Notes under the pieces: generated by a model
What the model saw: only the letters and a program-made list of their open reading frames with translations
The model's database searches: none
What the model was told of the DNA's origin: nothing
NCBI RefSeq assembly: GCF_003150675.1
Contig: NZ_QGGB01000002.1
Span: forward strand, 248,001 to 312,000
DNA from: Rhodohalobacter mucosus
GTDB lineage: Bacteria; Bacteroidota; Rhodothermia; Balneolales; Balneolaceae
DNA: 64,000 bases
Reading direction: 5' to 3'
Made by a program: the position numbers and the translations under genes
Shown: positions 8,720 to 18,600 of the stretch, piece after piece
Numbering within the stretch: position 1 is the stretch's first letter
How the letters are laid out: each line of letters starts with the position of its first letter

Positions 8720-10270
8720 ATGTCTCAGGGCGGAGACGCCAGGATCACTTTAGAAGAAAGCAGTGGTCTTAACAAATACGGATGCAGTCCAATCCCTGAT
8801 TACAGCATTTCCTACTCTTCATGCACAAGTAATACAATTTCATATTCTGCATACGCATTTGTGGAATCTTACCTTCATAAACTTCGTAATCTTTACAATG
8901 AATCCGGTGATCTCTTTTTTTTAAGCGATGAGTTTAAATTCATAAGAAAAAAGATTAGTGATTTTTATAAGCTTCCAAAAAGCGCAGATGTCATACTTGG
9001 TTCCTCGGGAACTGATCTCGAATTGCTCGTTCTTGCAGGGGCAATGTCTTCTCCAGAAAAAAGTGCCCACAACATTCTTATTGAAGCAAATGAAGTTGGT
9101 AGTGGGGCTTTTAACGCAGCACAAGGCCGCTATTTTTCTGAAATTTTACCATTAGGTTTAAAATGTAATATTGGCGATTCCATCGCTGGTTTTTCACAAA
9201 AAATTATTTCATTCAAAAACATTGAAGTTCGAAATCCTGATGGTTCTGTAGAAAACGACACGAAGATTGAAGAAAAACTCGACCACGAAATTAAAAGTGC
9301 TTTTTCTCAAGGAAAAAGGCCTATTCTGCATATTATCCACCGGTCAAAAACTGGGCTCATTGTACCATCATTTAAAGTTTTCAAAAGTCTGCAAGAAAAG
9401 TACAAGGATAAAATTGACACTGTTGTGGATGCATGCCAGGGGAGAATTTCTATACACATTATGAACCAGTATTTGTCTCATGGTGCAGCAATTCTGATCA
9501 CCGGCTCTAAGTTTTACTCTTGCCCACCATTTGCCGGTGCACTTATAATGCCTGAAATCATGTCATCTAGAATTAAAAAATGGAATCATTTTCCTGTAGG
9601 TTTAAAAGATTTCTTTACAAGATATGAGTTTCCTGAAAGTTGGTCCTTTATAAATGAATATTTATCTACAGAAATAAATGTTGGACTGTTACTTCGATGG
9701 CAGGCTGCAATATTTGAAATGAATAAAATATTTGAGGTACCAAATCCTAGAATTGAGTTTGTAATTAATGCTTTCAATTTGATAGCTAAGGAAATGATTC
9801 ATAATTCAAGGTTTTTCAACCTTGTTGAAATAGCTACACAAACAAATGCCTACAAGGTGCCTATTTCAACCAGAAGCCCTTATGAAATTAATTCCATCCT
9901 TACTTTTACTGTTTCTCTACCGGAACATAATATTTTTACACATGATGATGCCAAAATTGTCTATCAAGCTATGTACACAGACTTGTCTGATATAATCGCG
10001 TCTGAATCAAAAATAGCTCATACACCGATTCGAATTGGACAACCGGTTAAAGTGGCAAAGAATAAAAATAATCAATGGTTAGGTACTTTTCGACTCGCTT
10101 TAAGCTCCAATCTAATCAGTGAGATAGCGATGCTAGATGATGAGCTTGTTTACATGCGGATAAAGTCTGATATGGATTTCATCCAAAAGAAGCTGGAACT
10201 TATTCTTGATAATTTTAAAATAATCAAAAGTTTTTTTAGAAGTAATCTATTGGTAAATGAGCAAGCATAA
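8720..10270 (+). CDS. PLP-dependent fold-type I enzyme, aminotransferase class V-like
   Basis: About 516 residues from the ATG at 8720; an upstream TTG at 8687 would add 11 residues and is less likely. The layout is that of fold-type I PLP enzymes. LGSSGTDLELLVLAG (about residues 95-110) resembles the phosphate-binding loop. VVDACQGR supplies Asp237 for the pyridine nitrogen and a class V-like Gln. TGSKFYSCPPFAG supplies the Schiff-base Lys264. The family is longer and more divergent than cysteine desulfurases or ordinary class V aminotransferases, and I cannot name a substrate. The gene is AT-rich and overlaps the next gene by 14 bp, which points to translational coupling and a joint pathway with the second PLP enzyme. 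Confidence 0.7.
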   Translation: MSQGGDARITLEESSGLNKYGCSPIPDYSISYSSCTSNTISYSAYAFVESYLHKLRNLYNESGDLFFLSDEFKFIRKKISDFYKLPKSADVILGSSGTDLELLVLAGAMSSPEKSAHNILIEANEVGSGAFNAAQGRYFSEILPLGLKCNIGDSIAGFSQKIISFKNIEVRNPDGSVENDTKIEEKLDHEIKSAFSQGKRPILHIIHRSKTGLIVPSFKVFKSLQEKYKDKIDTVVDACQGRISIHIMNQYLSHGAAILITGSKFYSCPPFAGALIMPEIMSSRIKKWNHFPVGLKDFFTRYEFPESWSFINEYLSTEINVGLLLRWQAAIFEMNKIFEVPNPRIEFVINAFNLIAKEMIHNSRFFNLVEIATQTNAYKVPISTRSPYEINSILTFTVSLPEHNIFTHDDAKIVYQAMYTDLSDIIASESKIAHTPIRIGQPVKVAKNKNNQWLGTFRLALSSNLISEIAMLDDELVYMRIKSDMDFIQKKLELILDNFKIIKSFFRSNLLVNEQA

Positions 10271-11513
10271 TGACAATCTGCACCAAATCTTAGTGGCTTC
10301 AGAAATATGGAAGGAAATACATAAATCTAGTAAGTTAGATCAGAGAGATGACGCTTTTCTATACTACTCAATACAGAACTTAAAGTACAGACTCAATTAC
10401 CTGTCAAATACATTTAACGGTTTTGAATCTTTACACTCGGTAGCAATAAAGACTAACCCTCATCCGTATATTTTAAAAAAAATTAGCGATTGGGGCTATG
10501 GTCTTGAAGCTGCATCATTACAAGAAGTCCTGTTGGCTGCTAAAACTGGGATTGAACCTCAAAAAATCATTTATAATTCACCAGTAAAAACCAGAAACGA
10601 GATTGAGTATGCTTCGAAAAAGTTCTCCGGTTTAATATTAAATGCAAATTGTCTTGAAGAACTTCAAAGGATCCCAAAAAAAAATAATTTCAATCTTGGA
10701 CTCCGAATTAATCCACTCGTAAGCGGAGAAACTTTTAATTTGTATGATGTAAGTGGGAAATACTCTAAATTTGGTGTGCCTATAAACAAAACCGACCTCA
10801 TTTTTAAAGCAGTTAAGGAACATTCCATCTCTCAGTTACACATGCATGTCGGATCAAAAGAAACTGATCTTAGCAGACCACTTAATGCTATTAAACGGGT
10901 TGTAGATCTTGCCGGTCTTATAAATCAAAGTCTTGGTCAAAAAATTGACACAATTAATATTGGAGGCGGACTATCTGCAGGTGATAGCAATTCTGAATCC
11001 ATGGGTTTCATTAAAAAGTATGTAAAATCAATTGAAGAAGACGTTCCAGAATTAAGTTCCAAATTTAAAATTATTACTGAATTTGGCCAATGGGTACATG
11101 AGCATCAAGGAGTAACTTTTTCCAGGGTGGAATACATTAGAAATTTTGAGGAAAAGGCTATTTGTTACATCCATATTGGTGCAGATATGTTTGTTCGTAA
11201 TACCTATGCTCCTGATAAAGAATTAAAACTAATATGTTTGGACTCTTCAGGAAATCTTAAAGAAGGAAAAGAAAAAATTTATGATATAGCTGGACCATTA
11301 TGTTTTAACGGAGATTATTTATCAAGGAATTATAAATTACCTTTATTAGAAGAAGGCGACTTCATTGTCATAAAGTCAACGGGTGCTAATACTTACGGCC
11401 TATGGTCAAGGCACTGCTCAAGAAATATTCCTGCACTTTTTGTAGATCAAATACACGATTCGAAAATCAAAAAGGTTTCTAAGAGTTGGAATCCTTTTCT
11501 CAAAGCTGATTAG
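10257..11513 (+). CDS. Diaminopimelate/ornithine decarboxylase-family PLP enzyme
   Basis: A 418-residue fold-type III (alanine racemase-like barrel) PLP decarboxylase. The Schiff-base lysine is Lys65 in HSVAIKTNPHP. GYGLEAASLQEVLLA follows as the usual [DE]xAS element. HMHVGS (about residue 196) and NIGGGLS (about 236) bind the cofactor phosphate. GPLCFNGD (about 346) is the Cys-containing active-site motif contributed across the dimer. GANTYGLWSRHCSRN matches the C-terminal GAY/GAN motif with its Tyr. It is not a standard LysA in sequence and its partner gene is not a lysine gene, so a specialised amino-acid or amine product is more likely. AT-rich, with no terminator after it. Confidence 0.75.
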   Translation: MSKHNDNLHQILVASEIWKEIHKSSKLDQRDDAFLYYSIQNLKYRLNYLSNTFNGFESLHSVAIKTNPHPYILKKISDWGYGLEAASLQEVLLAAKTGIEPQKIIYNSPVKTRNEIEYASKKFSGLILNANCLEELQRIPKKNNFNLGLRINPLVSGETFNLYDVSGKYSKFGVPINKTDLIFKAVKEHSISQLHMHVGSKETDLSRPLNAIKRVVDLAGLINQSLGQKIDTINIGGGLSAGDSNSESMGFIKKYVKSIEEDVPELSSKFKIITEFGQWVHEHQGVTFSRVEYIRNFEEKAICYIHIGADMFVRNTYAPDKELKLICLDSSGNLKEGKEKIYDIAGPLCFNGDYLSRNYKLPLLEEGDFIVIKSTGANTYGLWSRHCSRNIPALFVDQIHDSKIKKVSKSWNPFLKAD

Positions 11514-11635
11514 TCAAAAAAATAAATAAACATCAATAAAGCTTCGCTTACTCATAATTTATTATTAAAGCTACTTGAATCAAGTTTAATTTCATATGAA
11601 TAGTCAATATAATCTCATTATAAGCATTCAAGAAG
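11514..11635. other. AT-rich right edge of PLP cassette
   Basis: A short AT-rich stretch that joins the cassette to the duplicated gene fragment. No inverted repeat or transposase remnant is visible at the junction. Confidence 0.5.
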
Positions 11636-11938
11636 TATCACGTAGAAGGCAACCGGCAGATGAGGGATTTCCGCGCTATTGACCTCAGTCCGCTTGAGCG
11701 GCTATCTCGTAATATCACCATACGGCTGCTTTACACCAATCCGGTGGACGGTCGTTCGTGGCAGACCGAGGTGCCACGCCGGCGCATCAAGATATGGACG
11801 CAGGATTCCGACGTGATGGAGACCTGGAATGATCCGGATATCTACCTTGAGGATCGTTCTCTGCAGCAGCAGGAGCGCTGGATCGAGTGGACGGCAGAGA
11901 ATGTGAATTACAATGTGCGTGCAAGAAGGGTAGATTAG
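11636..11938 (+). pseudogene. 3' fragment of vWA lipoprotein gene (copy 2)
   Basis: In-frame remnant of 100 codons plus stop, matching the C-terminus of the vWA lipoprotein at 7374-8180 (only a Val-to-Ile and a Pro-to-Ser change noticed). It lacks the signal peptide, the lipobox, the MIDAS residues and the SDG element. No start codon or ribosome-binding site suits it except an internal ATG at 11660. It is best read as the displaced original 3' end of the gene, left behind when the PLP cassette was inserted together with a replacement 3' end from a related strain. Confidence 0.85.
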
Positions 11939-12572
11939 GTCGCGGATTGGTTATCCTGATTCATATTTTTTGATAGTTGGAGCTTTGTTAAAAGAATAGG
12001 TTCAAATGAAGATCAACCTGATGAACTTATGCCAAGACCATCATAGTGGGCTTTTTGTGATTTGCAATCCGCCATCTGCCAGAGACCCAATGGGTTTTAC
12101 AGAAATGCTTTAAGAATAGCGTTTGACTCGCTTTCACCCCGGAATTAAATAATACCTGCCTTTAAACTGCTTGAACTTCATTCTGTTTTTATTCATTCAT
12201 ATACACTTAAATAAAAAAATACATGACTATGCTAAATAAACAGCCATGCTAATATTTAGCAAAATACTATGCACAACCTAATCTCGATGAATGATTTGAA
12301 ATTTTTCAATTTTATCAGAGAGTGCTCTATTTTTTATCATAATTATTAAAATTTATTAATCTCGATAACATATACAAACAATATTTAAACAAGAGTTTGT
12401 GCCCGTTGTTACATTGGCTATTAGAAAATTTTAAGTTCAAATTGGCAGCATCAATCATTACTCTGTAGGTGAGCATCAAGAGTTTTTTGGTATACATAGG
12501 GGTAAACTAGTACAATCTCATCTCATCACTGAAAAACTCGGGTACAATTAAAATATAACAAAGGGGTAACTT
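11939..12572. other. AT-rich intergenic region
   Basis: About 630 bp with no supported gene. The last part should hold the promoter of the following lipoprotein gene. AAGGGG (about 12561-12566) lies seven bases before its ATG and is a good ribosome-binding site for this organism. Confidence 0.5.
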
Positions 12573-14405
12573 ATGAGAAGCAAGCTATATCTCAGTTTTC
12601 TGATCTTAGTGATTGGAGCACTGTATCTAACCGCATGTGATAATACAACAAGTGGAAGCTTTGAGGACTCACTCGACGTTTTCACAGGTTTGGAAATTAT
12701 ACCGGAAGCATCAAATTCTACCATGTTTGTTAGTAAAGGAGATCAGGTAGGAGGCGATAGTTATTTCCAAATAGAAATCGAAGGCATTGGCGAGAACACT
12801 TTCCTGCAAAATGGCACCCATGGTGGATGGTGTCTGGAATGGAAGAAAACAATTCGTTCAAACAATGATGAGCATAAAGATCTGAATTGGTACACTTCTC
12901 AAGGCAGTGAGAAGTGGAAGCCGCTTAATTATTTATTCCTGATTCGCGATGAGTTGGAAGTTTCTTTCCCGGACCTATCCATTTACGATCTTCAGGCAGC
13001 TGTATGGGTATTGGCCGGCGACATGGGAATTGCACCAGAATTCAACGTCGATAGAGTCACAGCTAGTGAACTATCTGCTGACATGCTGCAAGATGGTGTT
13101 CCCAGATATGACAAAGAAACTGTAAAGGCAGTTGTTGAGAAAGTGATGAGTGAGTTTTCTGATCCGGAGCATGAATATCTTCTCGAAGGCGTAACCGGAA
13201 CCATTGCAGAAACAAGTTCTGATGAGCAGGATGTATTTGTTCCCGGCGAACCATCTGATCCGTGTGAGGAAGGAACCATTGATCCGAACAAAGTGGATGT
13301 GATGCTGCTGTTCGATGATACCGGAAGTTTTGCTGGTTTTGTAGATGACGTTGCAGCTCTTTTCCCGAGTATTATTTCAACCCTTGAATCTACTTTCCCA
13401 GATAAAGATTTTGCTTTTGGGGTTTCAAGATTTGAAGATTATGGTGGTCCAGGTACCGGATTTTCAGGAGAAGTAACAACAGGTAGACCGTTTATTCTTA
13501 ATCAGCCACTGGTTACAGAGAGTGTTGCCGGCAGTGCAGCAGCTCGTGATGCATTGATTTCAGATGCTTTAAGTAATACGGCACCTGGTTTTGGTGGTGA
13601 CGGACCGGAAACAGCACTTCACGCTCTTTATGAATTAGCAATTGGAGAGGGATTTGATGGAAATGGCGACGGACTTACTACCGGAAGTGGTGACGCAGGA
13701 TCATTAGCTGCTCAAACCAGCCCTGGAACAAGTGGTGACGTCCCTGCTTTTGCCTCCAACGTCTTGCCAACATCTGGTACACTGGGAGGTGCAGGATGGC
13801 GAACCGATGCACAAAAAATCGTCATACTTGCGACAGATGTATGTACAGTTGCACCTGTTCCTGCATCACTTGGATTGTCACTTACTTCAACAATTGAAGG
13901 GCAACCTGGAACCTCAGAGCCACTCTCAAGGCTTGTGTGCAGTAGTGTATATTCATCATCTGGTTCTAGTAGATATGGCGATATTTCAGATGCAAAATCT
14001 TCTGCAGCTAATACTGTTCCGAATGCAACGGTACCGTCAGAATCTCCAAGTGTCATTGAAACTGTTGATGCTCTGACATCCTTTGGTATTCAGGTTATAG
14101 GATTATCTACAGATGGAGCTGCAACTGATGCTACTGGTCCATCATTTGGGGGTTCAAATGTATATTTATCAGCATTGGCTAACCTCACAGGTGCCAACGA
14201 CCCAAGTACAGGTGATCCGCTTGTGTTTTCTATTACTACTAGCGCATCTTCTATTGCAGCGGGGATAGTTGAGGCGGTTGGAACGAGTGCATGTGATGCA
14301 ACTGCTGCAAGTGCTGCGAAAATATCCAGCTTTACAAATTCACTGCGCTTGTCATCGGCTGAAACCGATACAACCGAAGATTCTAATTATGTGATCTTCG
14401 ACTAG
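12573..14405 (+). CDS. Lipoprotein with thioester-like domain and vWA domain
   Basis: A 610-residue protein. Lipobox LTAC (Cys22) is followed by Asp23 and an EDSL stretch, as in the other large lipoproteins here. Residues about 65-200 are homologous to the N-terminal domain of the 388-residue lipoprotein: Cys87 (WCLEW) and Gln141 (LQAAVW) are 54 residues apart, exactly the spacing of Cys83 and Gln137 there. Residues about 240-580 form a vWA domain that starts VDVMLLFDDTGSF, with a MIDAS-type DxTxS (Asp248, Thr250, Ser252), resembling the integrin beta A domain. A thioester-like domain next to a vWA domain recalls Gram-positive pilus and surface adhesins. A strong terminator follows. Confidence 0.82.
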   Translation: MRSKLYLSFLILVIGALYLTACDNTTSGSFEDSLDVFTGLEIIPEASNSTMFVSKGDQVGGDSYFQIEIEGIGENTFLQNGTHGGWCLEWKKTIRSNNDEHKDLNWYTSQGSEKWKPLNYLFLIRDELEVSFPDLSIYDLQAAVWVLAGDMGIAPEFNVDRVTASELSADMLQDGVPRYDKETVKAVVEKVMSEFSDPEHEYLLEGVTGTIAETSSDEQDVFVPGEPSDPCEEGTIDPNKVDVMLLFDDTGSFAGFVDDVAALFPSIISTLESTFPDKDFAFGVSRFEDYGGPGTGFSGEVTTGRPFILNQPLVTESVAGSAAARDALISDALSNTAPGFGGDGPETALHALYELAIGEGFDGNGDGLTTGSGDAGSLAAQTSPGTSGDVPAFASNVLPTSGTLGGAGWRTDAQKIVILATDVCTVAPVPASLGLSLTSTIEGQPGTSEPLSRLVCSSVYSSSGSSRYGDISDAKSSAANTVPNATVPSESPSVIETVDALTSFGIQVIGLSTDGAATDATGPSFGGSNVYLSALANLTGANDPSTGDPLVFSITTSASSIAAGIVEAVGTSACDATAASAAKISSFTNSLRLSSAETDTTEDSNYVIFD

Positions 14406-14433
14406 AATTAACATAAATATTAATTTTAGAGTT

Positions 14434-14464
14434 AAGGCAGGTCATTATGGCCTGCCTTTTTTTT
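14434..14464 (+). terminator. Rho-independent terminator
   Basis: An 8-bp stem (AAGGCAGG / CCTGCCTT) with a 9-nt loop and an eight-residue T tract, 29 bp after the stop of the thioester-vWA lipoprotein gene. Confidence 0.9.
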
Positions 14465-15146
14465 GTCCACAAAAAATGTGGTGCGAGTCATAACTATGCT
14501 TTTTTCAGAAGATTCGAAATCATATCTATACTCATCCTCAGTAAAAAAACCTGGATTGAAACGCATCCCGGCAGCATGCCTGATCGGTAACCCCACATTG
14601 ACATAAATACCTTTATAATTCGGAGAAACGTTTGGTGGCTCGGGATGAAACTATCGAGCTTGAATGTATTAATCACCTCAATGGTCGGGTAAGTGTTACA
14701 AGCAGCATATCAGTTTAGGTTATCTATGCCGTTCGTCCATATCCGTTTTTGGAATTTAGTCTTATTTTGCGTCTTCAACCCTTCTTTTTACCGCTCTGGA
14801 AACTGCGGGGAATGGTGATCTTTTTATTGCTGATTGTTGATTACGCTTGTTTAGCTAAACCCGGTGTATACTTGATAATCTGGGCCAGTTTTTACCGCAG
14901 AGAGCGCAAAGAGCGCAGCGGGGATTGCTGATTGGGTTTTCTTTTGGGTGAAACCGGTTGGTAATCGGTGATTTGGATCTGTTTTTACCGCAGGGTACGC
15001 AGAGGAGGCGCAAAGAACGCAGCGTACTCAGCGCCTTCACAGCAATCCCTGAGGTTAATCAGGAACCATCCCCTGCATTGGTCTGATCCATAATTCGGGA
15101 TTTCAATTCTCTAATGAGGAGCGTCCCGGCGGGACGCCTGATCGGT
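14465..15146. other. Repeat-bearing intergenic region
   Basis: No credible gene. Two copies of the CGCAGAG/GCGCAAAGA repeat family lie at about 14888-14925 and 14984-15040. A perfect 7-bp palindrome, GCGTCCC/GGGACGC, lies at 15121-15137, and GCCTGATCGGTAA occurs twice (about 14578 and 15136). Confidence 0.5.
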
Positions 15147-15183
15147 AAAAAAAAAGACAGCCTCTTTATGAAGAAACTGTCCT
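15147..15183 (-). terminator. Terminator of tRNA-Val
   Basis: Read on the minus strand, a stem with GGACAG / CTGTC arms and an inner TTCTT / AAGA helix is followed by nine T residues. It lies directly downstream of the encoded CCA end of the tRNA. Confidence 0.8.
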
Positions 15184-15190
15184 TTGGATG

Positions 15191-15268
15191 TGGTGGGCAA
15201 TGAGGGATTCGAACCCCCGACCCCCTCGGTGTAAACGAGGTGCTCTAAACCAACTGAGCTAATTGCCC
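15191..15268 (-). tRNA. tRNA-Val (anticodon UAC)
   Basis: Minus-strand cloverleaf of 75 nt plus an encoded CCA (15191-15193). Acceptor stem GGGCAAT / ATTGCCC; D arm GCTC...GAGC; anticodon arm CCTCG-TTTACAC-CGAGG, with TAC at positions 34-36 reading GUA valine codons; T arm with GTTCGAATCC. A terminator follows at once. A 19-bp copy of its 5' end lies upstream at 15384-15402. Confidence 0.95.
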
Positions 15269-15383
15269 TGATCTTTATCCTGAAACAGGCACGCTCACCA
15301 AAGTACTAACCCTGGAACCGACCTATCCTCCAAAGCCTTAGCGATGGAGTGGGCTTGCCCTCCGTAGCCTTGGCGCAGGAGGG

Positions 15384-15402
15384 CTGAGCTAATTGCCCTG
15401 AT
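15384..15402 (-). repeat. Repeat of tRNA-Val 5' end
   Basis: CTGAGCTAATTGCCCTGAT occurs inside and just upstream of the tRNA (15254-15272) and again here, 130 bp further upstream, in the same orientation. The second copy lacks the rest of a tRNA. The DNA between carries CTCC..GTAGCC...GGAG words common in intergenic repeats of this group. Confidence 0.8.
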
Positions 15403-15526
15403 TGAATCAAGACTCTAAAGATAAGAAGGATCTCAATTCTAAAAAACATTTTCTTTCGGGAATTTTGAATCTGTTTCATGATTGATATTCAAATTCCATC
15501 TATGCAGAATTTATGTTTTAAGCAAT

Positions 15527-15608
15527 CTGCGTAACTCAGCGATTCATCTGCGAGAAACAAACATCGATGCCATAAAAATTTGCTCGCAGATTTCGCTGAG
15601 TTACGCAG
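15527..15608. repeat. Long inverted repeat beside the giant gene
   Basis: Arms 15527-15554 and 15583-15608 are complementary except for a 2-base indel; the loop is 28 nt. Words such as GCGTAACTCAGCG and TTACGCAG link it to the dispersed CGCAG repeat family. It lies 27 bp downstream of the stop codon of the minus-strand giant gene, so it may also serve as its terminator or 3' stabiliser, although it lacks a T tract. Confidence 0.75.
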
Positions 15609-15635
15609 AGATGCTTTGCAGTCACTCCTTTATCA

Positions 15636-18600
15636 CTAATTAAACGTGATGGAAGGCGAATCGTTTAGTGTAACTGTGTTTGCCGTAACAGTCACAGTAA
15701 TGGTCTCGGCCACTGTATTCGTTACGCTAACGGTGTAGGTTCCGGGTGTACCGGTTTCGGTTACGATACCGTCGGTAGTGGCGCTGCCATCGGGACTAAT
15801 CGTGAAATCGCCTGAAGTTAGCCCCGTGATCGCATTGCCGTTGGCGTCCTGGAGCACGATAGTTAATGTGGAGCTGCCTCCAACTGTAAGTGTTGTCGGA
15901 TCAGCTGTAACTGAAGAGACAGATGCACTCACCGCTCCCGGATTTACGTCAAACGCATTGGAGGTGCCCGTCACTCCGGTGCCCTGACCGGTGGCCGTGA
16001 TCGTCTGACCGGTGCCCGACAGCGTCACGTCCACATCCAGGGTAACCGTACCACTTGTAAATGCTGCCGTTGTAGGGCTGATCGTCCCGGCCGTGGTGGT
16101 CAGGTCCGCGGTCTCCGCAAAGGAAGCGTCCAGGTTTCCAAAATCATCCAGCGCATTCAGCGTGATGGAAAACGGCGTGCCGGCGGTTTGCGGCGAAGCA
16201 ATTGTCGCTATTTCAATTGCCGAGGCCGAAGCCGCCTGCACCGTAAACGGGCCGGAGATGACATCCGCCACGCCCACTGCATCCGCGTTAAAGGTGATTG
16301 TATATCCTGTGGCTGCTGCCTCTATCACCAGGTTTGTGAATTCCGCAATTCCGTCTGTACCGCTCGCTTCCAGTACCGTACTGGTTCCCGTAAAATCATT
16401 GCTGCTTAATGTCGCCGTTACATTCACTCCGTTTACCGCGTTCCCAAAAGAATCTTCAATAAGTACGGCCGGTGCCGGATTTATCGCAGTTCCCGCAGTA
16501 GTCAATGAAGGCTGCACGTTAACTGTCATAGAGGATGCCGCAGCTGCTGTTACGCTTACAGCTGCCGTTTCATTCGCCGTTACCCCATCCACGTCCACGG
16601 TCAGGGTATGAGTATCAGCCGTGGTCAGTGTAACGGGCACGCTGCCTGCACCAGCAGTGAATGTTACCACCGTATTGTGCACTTCGCCGTCAATGTCGCT
16701 GGTCACCGTAACGTTGATGCTTCCATCCAGAAGTACGCCATCTATGCCGCTCGCATCGCTGATTCCAAGATTAAATCCGGATCCGGCTGTCTGTCCACCG
16801 GGATCAGCAACCGTAAAGCCCGAGGCATCCGTGAAACTTCCTGTAGCCGTCGTGCTATTGCTGTTCACCTGTTCGGTGAAGGTAAATATTACACCCGACT
16901 GCACCGTCGAGGAAACCGCCGTAAAGGTTACCTGGCCATTTGCATCGGTATTTAATGTTGATCCGGATGGATAGGTAATCGCAGTTCCATCATCGCTTGC
17001 AATCACAGAAGCACCCGAAACTGGGTTCGCATTGGCATCCGCAACCGTCACCAGGTATTCAAGCTCACTGATTCCATCGGCTGCCGCGCTGCCCTGAACG
17101 GTCGACGCCGATACTGAGGCCGGAGCGCCCGCTACAAATTCCACATCCGCCGTACCCACCACTGCACCTGTCGCGTCAGTGCCAAGGTACCCGGTCACCG
17201 TAATCGTGTTGGCATCCACGGAGGTCAGCGTTGCTGTGGCGACACCATTTACATCCGTTGTCCAGGGACCCGTGCTCAGCGTACCGCCTGTTCCTGAGGT
17301 TAGTTCAAAAAAGACATCCTCACCCTCCAGCAGATTGTCTGACCCGTCACGCGCGGTGATGGTCAGTGTCGAAAGATCCGTCCCGTTAGCCGTCAATCCC
17401 GTTGCAGGATCCGCTCCAATCGTTGACTGAGTAGCATCCGCCGCTCCGGCCAGTACCGTCAGTCCAACTGTCGCATTATCGCTGGCTTCAACATTGCCGT
17501 CTGCATCGCTGATCGAACCGGTAATTACCACAGCTCCCGACTCATTAGCTGATCCGGTCACCACTGCTGTTGCCTGGCCCGAGGCATTGGTCAACGCAGA
17601 TGCATCCACGGTCGCGCGCGTGATTTGATCACTTGAAAAACTTACCGCCACTCCCTCCACCGGATTCGCATTAGCATCCAGCACCGTAGCCGTTACACTC
17701 GTCGACCCATCCAGGGCAATTTCAGAATCGGCAATCGTCAGCGAACTGATTTGTGTGGCCGCGCCCGCTATAAACTCCACATCCGCCGTACCCAACACTG
17801 CGCCTGTATTATCGGATCCAAGATAACCGGTCACCGTAATCGTGTTGGCATCCACGGAGGTCAGCGTGGCTGTGGCGACACCATTTAGATCCGTTGTCCA
17901 GGGTCCTGCGCTCAGCGAACCACCGGTTCCTGAGGTTAGTTCAAAAAAGACATCCTCACCCTCCAGCAGATTGTCTGACCCGTCACGCGCGGTGATGGTC
18001 AGTGTCGAAAGATCCGTCCCGTTGGCCGTCAATCCCGTCGCAGGATCCGCTCCAATCGTTGACTGAGTAGCATCCGCCACGCCGGCCTGGAATTCAATAA
18101 TGGGTGTATTTTCCAATACAACACCATCGGCGGTTATCGTCACCGTAACTGACTCGACCGTACTATTGGTTACATCAACCGTATAGGTGCCGCTTGTTCC
18201 GATTTCAGACACAGTTCCCGGCGATGCTGAGGTAAGCCCCAAATCAACGGTAAAATCGGTATTGATTAATCCGGAAATGGGGTTGCCATTGGCATCCTGT
18301 ACCGCGATCGTAACGGTTGAAGCATCCGACCCGTCAGCCGTATGCGGCGAGGTCGCCGTAACCGATGAACCCGATGCGCTCACCGCACCCGGGTTCACAT
18401 CAAAGTTGTTCGAGGTGCCGGTGATCGCCCCGTCGGTCGCGGTAATCGTCTGGCCGGTTCCTGCACCGCTCACATCCACGCTCAGGCTTGCCACTCCCGC
18501 TGTAAACGTTGCCAACGCCGGCGTGATGGTTCCCGCCGTAGTGGTCAGCGTGGCCGTTCCGTTGTATGCATCAGCCGTATTGCTGCCGGCGTCCAGCGCT

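Noticed and set aside
8181-11635. Classical transposon or integrase island
   Set aside because: No transposase, integrase, terminal inverted repeats or target-site duplication found at the cassette edges; only the gene 3'-end duplication is visible.
17125-18078. CRISPR-like regular repetition
   Set aside because: The repeats are 318 bp, in frame and encode Ig modules; no short direct repeats with unique spacers occur anywhere in the window.
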